DNA of 12,638 bases from Promethearchaeota archaeon (GTDB lineage: Archaea; Asgardarchaeota; Lokiarchaeia; Sigynarchaeales; SOKP01). The first letter of the stretch is position 1. Each line of letters starts with the position of its first letter. The notes under the pieces are model-generated. The model did not search any database. It saw nothing but the letters and a program-made list of their open reading frames with translations, and had not been told where the DNA came from. The stretch is taken from NCBI GenBank assembly GCA_016839655.1, contig JAEOTW010000113.1:1-12638 (forward strand). Direction: 5' to 3'. This document shows, in pieces, positions 6,819-12,638 of this stretch. Both the position numbers and the translations under genes were made by a program.

Positions 6819-7970
6819 ATGATGCAAACAACTCAACAAATAAGTAGATTAGCAGTTATTGAGATTTATGACTTAGAAGAGATTAGAGATGTGTTAGAAA
6901 GTACGTTGTATGTCCCTGATATTCTTGTACGAGAAATTGTAATTCACGAGCTACTATCTTACTTGGAAGAGAAATTAACCGATCCCAATTATAGAATTAA
7001 AGTCTTTGTAGCTCATAATGAGATTGAGGTATGTGGATTCGTCATTTGTCAGATAGATCCATATTATACTAGCTATAGTAGAAAATGTGGGACATTTGGA
7101 TGGTTACATGCAAATGATTTTGCTACTTGCAAAGAATTAATTAGGGAGTGTGAACTTTTTGTAAGGGAAAATAGAATTCGAAAAATACGTGGAAATATTA
7201 GCTTTCCTAAAAATCTTGGGGGATTAGGTATTCAATTTATTGGATTTGATCAGCAGATTATTTATGGTGTAGGGTATAGCAAACCAGGAGCTCGAACTAT
7301 TGAATACTTAACTCGATTAGGATATAAGAATGAATCTGAATATACATGTGTTCGTGTTACACAGCAATCATGGAATAAAGGAAAAAAAGTAGATAAAGAT
7401 ATCCGACTTGGATTTCCAACATTAGATGAATTATATAATTATACAGATGCTATTCGAGACCTTGCAAATAATTCATTTTACCAGATTATGCCCGATGGAT
7501 CTGGTAGAAATCGCGTGTTAGATTTTTTCGATGCTTATAGCAAATTACCCGACTCATTCTATAAAATTAATGATGATGTTGTTCTTAAGGATTACTCCAT
7601 AATTCCTGAATATATTAAGGCATGGGAGTCATGTGATCTTGAGCAAATTCAACCATATGTTCCCATGGCTTTTGATAGACATACTAATGAATTAATAGGA
7701 ATTATTTTATGTTTGCCAGACCTCTATGAAGCGTGGCGAGGGGAACCAATAACAAGAGTTAATGTTGATACAGCCATGGTGAAGAAGGGTTATTATGGCA
7801 AGGGTATTTTCTCTGCTCTTAATAATATCGGACAACTCACATGTCTCATGCGTGGACTTACTTACTACGAAGGAACCTCCATTTGGTCAAACAATACTAG
7901 AGCAATTGATACGATTTTCCCCCATTGTAAACCAATTAGAAAACATTCTGTTTTACAGAAACGACTCTAA
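6819..7970 (+). CDS. Tandem GNAT-fold N-acetyltransferase, YghO-like
   Basis: This 383-residue protein holds two GNAT-like units. The first (about 60-180) has VFVAHNEIEVCGFVICQID, then KIRGNISFPKNLGGLGIQFIG (a 21-residue stretch at 122-142, key residues R124, G125, N126, G135, G143-F144 region) and a GYSKPGARTIEYLTRLGY segment. This order matches the YghO-like GNAT proteins, which have a G-P-x-N-x-S turn, a hydrophobic G-F-D and a Y-Y...L-x-x-x-G-F ending. The second unit (310-383) has the acetyl-CoA loop KGYYGKG (323-329) in motif A and a motif B-like SIWSNNTRAI (354-363). The protein is soluble, with no signal peptide. The substrate is unknown. Two ATG codons lie in tandem at 6819 and 6822 with no Shine-Dalgarno site, and I took the first. 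The gene diverges from the PP-loop ATPase gene across 131 bases, which may mean shared control. Confidence 0.72.
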   Translation: MMQTTQQISRLAVIEIYDLEEIRDVLESTLYVPDILVREIVIHELLSYLEEKLTDPNYRIKVFVAHNEIEVCGFVICQIDPYYTSYSRKCGTFGWLHANDFATCKELIRECELFVRENRIRKIRGNISFPKNLGGLGIQFIGFDQQIIYGVGYSKPGARTIEYLTRLGYKNESEYTCVRVTQQSWNKGKKVDKDIRLGFPTLDELYNYTDAIRDLANNSFYQIMPDGSGRNRVLDFFDAYSKLPDSFYKINDDVVLKDYSIIPEYIKAWESCDLEQIQPYVPMAFDRHTNELIGIILCLPDLYEAWRGEPITRVNVDTAMVKKGYYGKGIFSALNNIGQLTCLMRGLTYYEGTSIWSNNTRAIDTIFPHCKPIRKHSVLQKRL

Positions 7971-7980
7971 TATGATTAGA

Positions 7981-7985
7981 TTTTT
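7981..7985 (+). terminator. Short T-run after the tandem GNAT gene
   Basis: Five Ts lie about 10 bases after the stop. They sit in a very AT-rich spacer of 45 bases shared with the convergent membrane-protein gene, and an A5-A6 stretch there would act on the other strand. Weak, but consistent with convergent ends. Confidence 0.25.
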
Positions 7986-8015
7986 CAAATAAAAATAAAA
8001 TAATAAAAAATAAAT

Positions 8016-8846
8016 TTAATCTTTTTTATAATTCGCTTCAAGGTAGAATCCAACGAAGATCACAATGAATATAACCAAATCTAATATTTCTGACAGATTT
8101 ATATAAGCTGTATTAATTCCAATGATACGTTGGAGCACAGGTCTCATTATTTGAGAAATTAAATATGCAGTAAACCCTATCATCAATACAAATGAGTTTA
8201 CTTGAGAAAGACGTTTATTCTTATATGAAAATGCAAAAAGCCATACGATTACCAAAAGCGAAGGAATAACTACTGCGGGTAATAAAATACTTATCGAGGG
8301 TGTATCAGAAACTATTATTACTCCAATAGATTCAATAATAAGCACTATTATCGCTATTATTAAACTCGTCTTGTTTCTAGTCTTTTCATCTCTGAGTTTT
8401 TGAAATTTTTCATTTAATGAAAGTCTAAAAAGAATCATTGTAATACTTAAATATATCAACGGAAGCACTGTAAAGATAATAATAAAAAACCTTATCTTAA
8501 TTACAAGCAAATTCAGTGAATCTATAAAATATGTATATGTTAAATCAAAGAATAAATCTAACATTTTCCCAAATGTCAATAGAAGGAAAAAGATCGCAAA
8601 TAGTATTGGAAGATCTGAAAGGAATTGTTTCTCTTGTTTAAACCATTTGTAAAGCATATACATTGAGCTTCCAAAGAGTATAATAATCCTGATTAAGAGG
8701 ATGATAACAACTAAATCCATCCCTTGGATGTTATTAAATGCTTGAATAATAGTTGTAAGATTCAGAAGATAAAGAATTACAACAGTTATGAACCCTCCCA
8801 AAATGGAAAACAACAAAATTAGTTTGTATTGGTTTTTCTGATTCAT
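8016..8846 (-). CDS. Polytopic membrane protein of unknown function, about eight helices
   Basis: I do not recognise this 276-residue protein. Hydrophobic segments at about 8-30, 43-66, 78-100, 113-141, 160-180, 184-206, 217-238 and 250-270 predict eight membrane helices with short loops. The only sizeable soluble loop is basic (142-159, KFQKLRDEKTRNK). By the positive-inside rule it should face the cytoplasm. There is no transporter signature, no cysteine pair and no attached signalling domain. Charged residues inside helices are few: R53 in the second, K94 and D97 in the third, R235 in the seventh. It could be a sensor-type 7TM/8TM domain or a small transporter, and I would not choose. It lies downstream of the dehydrogenase gene on the same strand, separated by 151 bases with a possible hairpin terminator, so it probably has its own promoter. 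Confidence 0.75.
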   Translation of the reverse strand: MNQKNQYKLILLFSILGGFITVVILYLLNLTTIIQAFNNIQGMDLVVIILLIRIIILFGSSMYMLYKWFKQEKQFLSDLPILFAIFFLLLTFGKMLDLFFDLTYTYFIDSLNLLVIKIRFFIIIFTVLPLIYLSITMILFRLSLNEKFQKLRDEKTRNKTSLIIAIIVLIIESIGVIIVSDTPSISILLPAVVIPSLLVIVWLFAFSYKNKRLSQVNSFVLMIGFTAYLISQIMRPVLQRIIGINTAYINLSEILDLVIFIVIFVGFYLEANYKKD

Positions 8847-8944
8847 CTACTTCATCCTAATTTTTGGAGTGATTGATTTATTTCTTATTTCAAAATTATC
8901 ATAATAAAGTACTCCTTTTTTTCTATTCATTAAATTTATCAAAA

Positions 8945-8959
8945 CCACTCAAAAAGTGG
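8945..8959 (-). terminator. Small hairpin with T-run after the dehydrogenase gene
   Basis: CCACT and AGTGG pair as a 5-bp stem around a 5-base loop. On the minus strand the hairpin is followed directly by TTTT. It lies about 40 bases beyond the stop of the Ldh_2 dehydrogenase. It is a weak candidate terminator, because archaea do not need the stem. Confidence 0.3.
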
Positions 8960-8997
8960 CAAGGAGAAAGGATTAAACGACTCAAAGAAGTAAATAT

Positions 8998-10101
8998 TTA
9001 AAAAGGAAAGTTGTATTGAACTAACTTGAGTTCGGTCTGCATAGTTTTAATATCTTTCTGTAAACTTTTATTAAGAGGGATACCCGTTTCTTTTTTCTTC
9101 TTCTCAGCAATGAATTCCTTTTCTCCGGCGGTATATATTCTATCTGCACCCGGAATCTTTTTTGATCCTCTTAAGTCTCTCAGAATGTTTCCAGCAGTCA
9201 TCTTGAATGAGTCTAATCCAATAAAATTCCCTAGGTTGATTGCTAGGAAAAAATGTCCAACCTTTAATCTTTTTTGACCTTCCTCAACTATACCAAGAGT
9301 ATCTCTTAAATAGATACCCTCTTGTAGAGCAGCAGAAAGGAGTTCAACGACTGTAGCATATCCGTATCCCTTATATCCCGCGGTTTCTTCCCCTTTACCC
9401 CCAAGTGGTAATAAAGAAGCTTTTCTTTTTAACATCTCATCCAACACTTTATTTGGATCGGTCATAATTTCTCCTTTATCATCAATCACTGTATTTTTTG
9501 GAAGTGGTTTGTCGATTCGTGCATTTACTTCAACCTTTCCTCTTTGAATTATCGATGTAGCACAATCAAGAAGAAATGGGAATTGTTCATCACTAGGAGC
9601 GCCAATTGTTAGCGGATTCGTACCTAGCATAGGTTCACATCCAAAAGTTGGGGGAATAGAAGGTCTAGCATTAGTCACAGTCATCCCAATCATCCCCTCA
9701 TTTATTGCCATTAAAGAATAATATCCTGCAATTCCAAAATGAGTGGAATTTCTTACAGCTACGGCACCTAATCCATATTTTTTTGCTTTTTCAATTGCCA
9801 TTTTCATTGCCTTATACGCAATAACATGTCCCATACCGCAATTTCCATCCAACAATGCGGTAGTTGGCCCGTCTTTTATTGTATCAATTTTTGTTTCTGG
9901 TTCATAAATCCCTTCCTTAATGCGATCATAATACATCTTGCATCTCTGAATGCCATGTGATTCTATACCTCTTAAATCTGAAGTAATCAATACATCTGCT
10001 ATAATTTGAGCATCATCTTTTGGAACACCTAATCCTATAAAAACATCTTTCATGAAGTTTTCTAAGATTTCAGCAGCAATAAACACAATTTCATCTGACA
10101 T
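8998..10101 (-). CDS. Ldh_2-family malate/L-lactate-type dehydrogenase
   Basis: This cytosolic NAD(P)-dependent oxidoreductase of the Ldh_2 fold (unrelated to classical LDH/MDH) interconverts 2-hydroxy and 2-oxo acids; malate, lactate, ureidoglycolate and sulfolactate are known substrates in the family. The 367 residues are near the family's usual 330-360. Seen in order: RGIESHG (44-50) with family-conserved H49; NSTHFGIAGYY (118-128) with H121; the cofactor-binding GTNPLTIGAPS (160-170); DCATSIIQRGK (179-189); GYKGYGYATVVELL (242-255). Near the end comes HFFLAINLGNF (283-293). No key residue appears missing. The lysine-rich tail after 330 is slightly longer than usual. The exact substrate cannot be read from sequence. 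The ATG is preceded by a weak GGG-containing purine stretch and a TATA-like TTTAATTAAAA about 50 bases upstream. The gene diverges from the zinc-ribbon gene. Confidence 0.92.
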   Translation of the reverse strand: MSDEIVFIAAEILENFMKDVFIGLGVPKDDAQIIADVLITSDLRGIESHGIQRCKMYYDRIKEGIYEPETKIDTIKDGPTTALLDGNCGMGHVIAYKAMKMAIEKAKKYGLGAVAVRNSTHFGIAGYYSLMAINEGMIGMTVTNARPSIPPTFGCEPMLGTNPLTIGAPSDEQFPFLLDCATSIIQRGKVEVNARIDKPLPKNTVIDDKGEIMTDPNKVLDEMLKRKASLLPLGGKGEETAGYKGYGYATVVELLSAALQEGIYLRDTLGIVEEGQKRLKVGHFFLAINLGNFIGLDSFKMTAGNILRDLRGSKKIPGADRIYTAGEKEFIAEKKKKETGIPLNKSLQKDIKTMQTELKLVQYNFPF

Positions 10102-10146
10102 TATTATTTTTCCCTTTTTGTTTTATGAATTGAGTTGTGAACTTGT

Positions 10147-10158
10147 TTTAATTAAAAT
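10147..10158 (-). promoter_or_regulatory. Candidate TATA region of the dehydrogenase gene
   Basis: A near-palindromic TTTAATTAAAAT lies about 46-57 bases before the minus-strand ATG at 10101. Spacing is reasonable for an archaeal promoter. The whole spacer is AT-rich, so chance matches are likely. Confidence 0.3.
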
Positions 10159-10241
10159 ATTCAATTTTTTTAGTACTTTTAGATTTAACTTAATTTTAGA
10201 GAATATGGTCTAGATATTATTCTTGTATTTATACCACAAAT

Positions 10242-10265
10242 TACACTAAAATATGTGATAGTGTA
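10242..10265. promoter_or_regulatory. Inverted repeat, possible operator, in the divergent spacer
   Basis: TACACTA (10242-10248) and TAGTGTA (10259-10265) form a perfect 7-bp inverted repeat with a 10-base spacer. The 24-base layout is typical of a dimeric helix-turn-helix regulator site. It lies 41 bases before the ATG of the zinc-ribbon gene, near its expected promoter, and about 140 bases before the dehydrogenase start. The symmetry is seen directly; operator function is inferred. Confidence 0.35.
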
Positions 10266-10306
10266 TAATCTATTATAGGATAATTAAAAATATAGCTTAG
10301 AGCGTC

Positions 10307-11161
10307 ATGAATAAAAAAGAAAAGCTAAAATGCCCCTTATGCAGCAATAAATTCATTCCCAGAACATTTTATCCAGAAGAAGCTAATTTTTCTTCTGATG
10401 GGAAATTGTTATCAGGATTTAATGGGTATATAAGTTCTAGTGGCGTTAAACCCGCTGAAGTAATTCTTGGTTCTTGGATTACATATTGTCCAAATTGTAA
10501 TTATATTATGAAGTTTGTTAAAGAAATTGTTAAGAAAGAGAAAATTCAATCTCCAACAGTTACAGCCAAAGAGATTAAAGAAAAATATAATAATTACTAT
10601 TTTGGGTTTCCATTTGAGGATTATTCGCAATATCTGTCTGGAGTTTCTGAAAAAGTAAAAAACAATATTACAAAATCTCTAAAGGGAATTGATCTTAATA
10701 TCTGGGAGAATATGTATGAAATTGAGGATACATTTAAGCTTTTAGTAAGATTTTACGCTAATTTAGAAAAGTATTGCGATGCTCAACTACCAAATGATAT
10801 TGATAAGGACTTACCAAATAAGATAAAGCTGTTAAAATTATTACCTCAATTGGAAAATTTATTACTGGAATTAAATGATATTAGAGAACAAACAATACAA
10901 GGAAACTATGAGTTGTCTCAAGGCGATAAAGAAAATGTTAACACTGCTGTAGTTAATTTTACATTAAATTTAATTGAAAAACATATAAAGCCTGTAGTTG
11001 ATAGAAAGAAATTAAAAACAAAATATAGTTACATCGATATTAAAGATCTTAACTCAGAAATTAAAGTTTTTCTAAATGGATATCTAAACGGTTTATTCAA
11101 TCATGGAAAGTCTGCTAATAATCAGGTAAAATCGTTTTTAGATAATTTACTTATAAATTAG
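10307..11161 (+). CDS. Zinc-ribbon protein with helical C-terminal region (DUF2225-like N-terminus)
   Basis: Two cysteine pairs, C9/C12 (KCPLCSNKF) and C61/C64 (YCPNCNYIMKF), make a split zinc ribbon with a 48-residue insert. The layout resembles bacterial DUF2225 proteins, which also open with CPxC and close with a CPNCGY-type pair, though I cannot confirm membership. Residues 85-284 look all-helical, with leucine-rich segments at about 126-150 and 164-195. There is no membrane segment or catalytic motif. The function is unknown; binding nucleic acid or protein through the ribbon is only a guess. The ATG at 10307 has no clear Shine-Dalgarno site, and the next in-frame methionine is well inside the protein. 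The gene diverges from the dehydrogenase gene behind the inverted repeat at 10242-10265. A T-run (about 11170-11176) follows the stop and probably ends the transcript. Confidence 0.75.
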   Translation: MNKKEKLKCPLCSNKFIPRTFYPEEANFSSDGKLLSGFNGYISSSGVKPAEVILGSWITYCPNCNYIMKFVKEIVKKEKIQSPTVTAKEIKEKYNNYYFGFPFEDYSQYLSGVSEKVKNNITKSLKGIDLNIWENMYEIEDTFKLLVRFYANLEKYCDAQLPNDIDKDLPNKIKLLKLLPQLENLLLELNDIREQTIQGNYELSQGDKENVNTAVVNFTLNLIEKHIKPVVDRKKLKTKYSYIDIKDLNSEIKVFLNGYLNGLFNHGKSANNQVKSFLDNLLIN

Positions 11162-11169
11162 TAATACTT

Positions 11170-11176
11170 ATTTTTT
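11170..11176 (+). terminator. T-run after the zinc-ribbon gene
   Basis: A run of Ts about 10 bases after the stop at 11161, without a stem-loop, fits archaeal T-tract termination. Confidence 0.35.
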
Positions 11177-11255
11177 AGTTCCTTAATTTATGCTCATCTC
11201 CATATTATCACCATGCTATACGTTTTTTTGAATTCTGATCACATACTTTTAATTC

Positions 11256-11420
11256 ATGATTTTAAACGATTTAAATACCAAAGTTAAAGGAAAGTTTTAT
11301 AAAGAGATTACAATAGATGATGATGGTGAAGACTTTATCTATGTGTTTCCTGATACAAAAGAATTTCTATCGATTATGAGAAGAAAAGAGATTAAAAAGG
11401 AGTTAATGTCAAAGGGCTAA
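11256..11420 (+). CDS. Small hypothetical protein, 54 residues
   Basis: An ATG-to-TAA frame encodes 54 residues: a basic start (MILNDLNTKVKGKFYK), an acidic turn DDDGED (21-26), strand-like FIYVFPDT, and a lysine/arginine-rich helical end (SIMRRKEIKKELMSKG). The alternation of strands and a charged carboxy-terminal helix looks like a real small folded protein rather than random AT-rich translation, but no family is recognised. No Shine-Dalgarno site is evident. It occupies the gap between the zinc-ribbon gene and the SRP RNA gene and is preceded by T-runs at about 11170 and 11223-11229. It could be a false ORF. Conservation between related genomes would decide. Confidence 0.45.
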   Translation: MILNDLNTKVKGKFYKEITIDDDGEDFIYVFPDTKEFLSIMRRKEIKKELMSKG

Positions 11421-11487
11421 AGCATTGCATTATCTACTAATTTCACAAATTTTTTGAAACTGTAAATTTTAAATTTTAATAATTATT

Positions 11488-11808
11488 TAAATTCAATGGG
11501 CACCTTGGGCAATGCTTGAAACCCCTTGCTGGGTGGACCACAAAATGCTCATAGTGGAAATTGCCTGAATTAAGATTTCATGAGTGCTATTATCCAATCT
11601 TGTGTTCCAGCGAAGTACTCCCCATAATGGTAGGTATCAGAGCAGTACCTTTTGTAGGAAAGGTATAAGCTCCTAATTAGAAAACCGGACAGGTCCGGGA
11701 GGAAGCATCCGTAACTATAGATATTTACGCTTTATGGTAAGGGTGTGGAGGGGCATGGGATCTATGGTCATAGTAGTAGGATTGATATCGAGATTCAGGA
11801 TTTTAAAC
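11488..11808 (+). ncRNA. ffs: Archaeal signal recognition particle RNA (7S RNA)
   Basis: This is the RNA scaffold of the particle that brings ribosomes making membrane and secreted proteins to the membrane. Helix 8 (11686-11711) is unmistakable: CGGA pairs with TCCG, the CAGG and AGCA strands of the SRP54-binding internal loop face each other, and a GGGA (GNRA) tetraloop caps it at 11697-11700. Helix 6 (11640-11672) has GAGC/GCTC at its base, a 7-bp upper stem (11646-11652 with 11659-11665) and a GTAG tetraloop (11654-11657), the GNAR loop bound by SRP19. Long helix 5 is supported by three pairings: 11564-11570 with 11793-11799, 11597-11608 with 11750-11761 (12 bp with G-T pairs), and 11630-11638 with 11720-11728. 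The Alu-domain part (about 11498-11545) contains a TTGAAACC stretch resembling the archaeal consensus. Helix 1 may pair 11486-11494 with 11799-11807, so both ends are uncertain by about 10 bases. Length, about 320 bases, is normal for archaea. Confidence 0.93.
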
Positions 11809-11831
11809 TGACTAATATTGACTTACTTACA

Positions 11832-11837
11832 TTTTTT
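11832..11837 (+). terminator. T6 tract after the SRP RNA
   Basis: Six Ts lie about 25 bases beyond the predicted SRP RNA 3' end and could mark transcription termination with later trimming. No hairpin is seen. Confidence 0.35.
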
Positions 11838-11983
11838 AACTCTTTAATTAGGATATCTTATAATACTTCTTTTAAAATAGTTCTTGACATTTTTGTACTA
11901 GCCATTCTAGCTACACAATTGTAAAAAATAAATAGAAACAAAATTAGTTAATAATTATTGAAAATATTTTTAGAAATCCTAAT

Positions 11984-12638
11984 ATGAAAATGGAAAAGAA
12001 AGAATTAACGATAATCGTATTAGCCATTGTGTTAATTTTCTCTGGTGTTGGGAATGTTGTTTTAGCGATTATATTTGTTGGATTAGAAAATGAAGAATAT
12101 GGCGAAACAATTAAAGTAGTAAGCAGAAGTAATCCTTATACAATTGATCCATGTGATTCTTGGGATAGTAATTCAAATAATGTATTTGATCAGGTGTTAG
12201 AAACTTTAGTTGCTTATGATTTAACTGACCCTGAGTTACCTATTATTGGAAGACTTGCAGAATCTTGGGACTTTCAAAGTTCAAAATTCGGTACTAACAT
12301 CACATTCCAGCTACATGATGAAGTATACTTTCATGATGGCTCAAAACTTACTGGAGAATGTGTCTTACATACTTTTGAAAGAACTAATTTCTTCGGTAAT
12401 GCGACTGGCACTTTAGCAGCACCTAATATTATGGCTACACCACATTCTTTATATAAATTTCCTAATAAACCTCCAGGATTAACCCCCATATTTAATCATA
12501 CTTTAAGTTTTGTTAATCCTATGAACGAGCTAGAAGTTACACTTGTATTAAATGCTCCATTTGCACCTGCTGAAGGGTTATTAGCCTACAGCGCAAGCGC
12601 AATTGTGCATCCTGATTCTACTCCAGCAGATAGAATGT
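11984..12638 (+). CDS. ABC transporter family 5 solute-binding protein (3' partial)
   Basis: The first 218 codons of a peptide/nickel-type (SBP_bac_5) extracellular binding protein are present; the frame is open to the right edge, and full-length members have about 500-600 residues. A basic start and a hydrophobic segment (about 8-33) form an uncleaved membrane anchor or signal. There is no lipobox cysteine. The family pattern follows: TIKVVSRSNPYTIDPCDSWD (42-61), then FDQVLETLVAYDL (68-80), then LPIIGRLAESWDF (85-97), then ITFQLHDEVYFHDGSKLTGE (106-125), where the FHDG-x-x-(L/F)-T stretch is the family hallmark. It would capture oligopeptides or similar solutes outside the cell and pass them to a permease expected downstream. 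No Shine-Dalgarno site precedes the ATG, and a second Met follows two codons later. The 172-base spacer after the SRP RNA holds AT-rich promoter-like sequence only. Confidence 0.88.
   Translation, partial: MKMEKKELTIIVLAIVLIFSGVGNVVLAIIFVGLENEEYGETIKVVSRSNPYTIDPCDSWDSNSNNVFDQVLETLVAYDLTDPELPIIGRLAESWDFQSSKFGTNITFQLHDEVYFHDGSKLTGECVLHTFERTNFFGNATGTLAAPNIMATPHSLYKFPNKPPGLTPIFNHTLSFVNPMNELEVTLVLNAPFAPAEGLLAYSASAIVHPDSTPADRM

Noticed and set aside
7795..7992. An open frame overlapping the end of the tandem GNAT gene in another plus frame.
   Set aside because: It overlaps the conserved motif A/B region of the second GNAT unit, and no domain is visible in its translation.
9026..9277. A plus-strand open frame inside the dehydrogenase gene.
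   Set aside because: It is the antisense of the C-terminal third of a clear Ldh_2 protein, with a phenylalanine-rich, non-protein-like translation.
10412..10630. A minus-strand open frame inside the zinc-ribbon gene.
   Set aside because: It is antisense to the zinc-ribbon coding region; the I/F/N-rich translation reflects AT-rich codons on the other strand.
11488..11808. The structured RNA could be RNase P RNA or a bacterial large SRP RNA.
   Set aside because: The CAGG...GNRA...AGCA helix 8 is specific to SRP, and helix 6 with a GNAR loop is not found in ordinary bacterial SRP RNA.
1..12638. CRISPR array, insertion sequence, integrase or tRNA gene.
   Set aside because: No regular direct repeats, terminal inverted repeats with a transposase, recombinase motifs or tRNA T-arm (GGTTCRA) signatures were seen on either strand by eye.

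Overview
The window is strongly AT-rich and most likely comes from an archaeon. The best evidence is a signal recognition particle (SRP) RNA near the right end that has both helix 8 and helix 6. Helix 6 carries a GNAR tetraloop, the SRP19-type arrangement of archaea and eukaryotes; ordinary bacterial SRP RNAs lack helix 6. The protein genes are intron-free, some start without a Shine-Dalgarno site, and 3' flanks carry bare T-runs as in archaeal termination. The AT-rich style, the membrane-anchored family 5 solute-binding protein and several large unfamiliar proteins resemble Asgard (Lokiarchaeia-like) genomes. That placement is an inference, not a demonstration.

Left region (1-3408, plus strand): a very large membrane-anchored protein, open at the left edge, with the layout of a VirB4/HerA-type DNA-transfer or pumping ATPase. 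Both nucleotide-binding motifs look eroded. Its stop overlaps the start of a 119-residue helical protein, so the two are probably translated together. This pair is the most unusual feature of the window.

Centre (3536-7970): three enzymes whose families suggest chemical modification of small molecules, lipids, glycans or RNA. They are a double GNAT-like acyltransferase fused to a DUF998-like membrane domain (plus), a PP-loop ATPase with an N-terminal four-cysteine zinc-ribbon-like motif and a further CxxC plus C set (minus), and a tandem GNAT protein of the YghO-like kind (plus). The first two converge on back-to-back T-run terminators. The last two diverge from a compact shared promoter region.

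Right-centre (8016-11161): an eight-helix membrane protein of unknown function and an Ldh_2-family malate/lactate-type dehydrogenase lie in tandem on the minus strand. The dehydrogenase diverges from a four-cysteine zinc-ribbon protein on the plus strand. The divergent spacer holds a perfect 7-bp inverted repeat that could be an operator.

Right end (11256-12638): a 54-residue ORF, the SRP RNA (about 11488-11808) and the first 218 codons of a family 5 ABC transporter solute-binding protein that runs off the window. No tRNA, CRISPR array, insertion sequence or integrase was seen.
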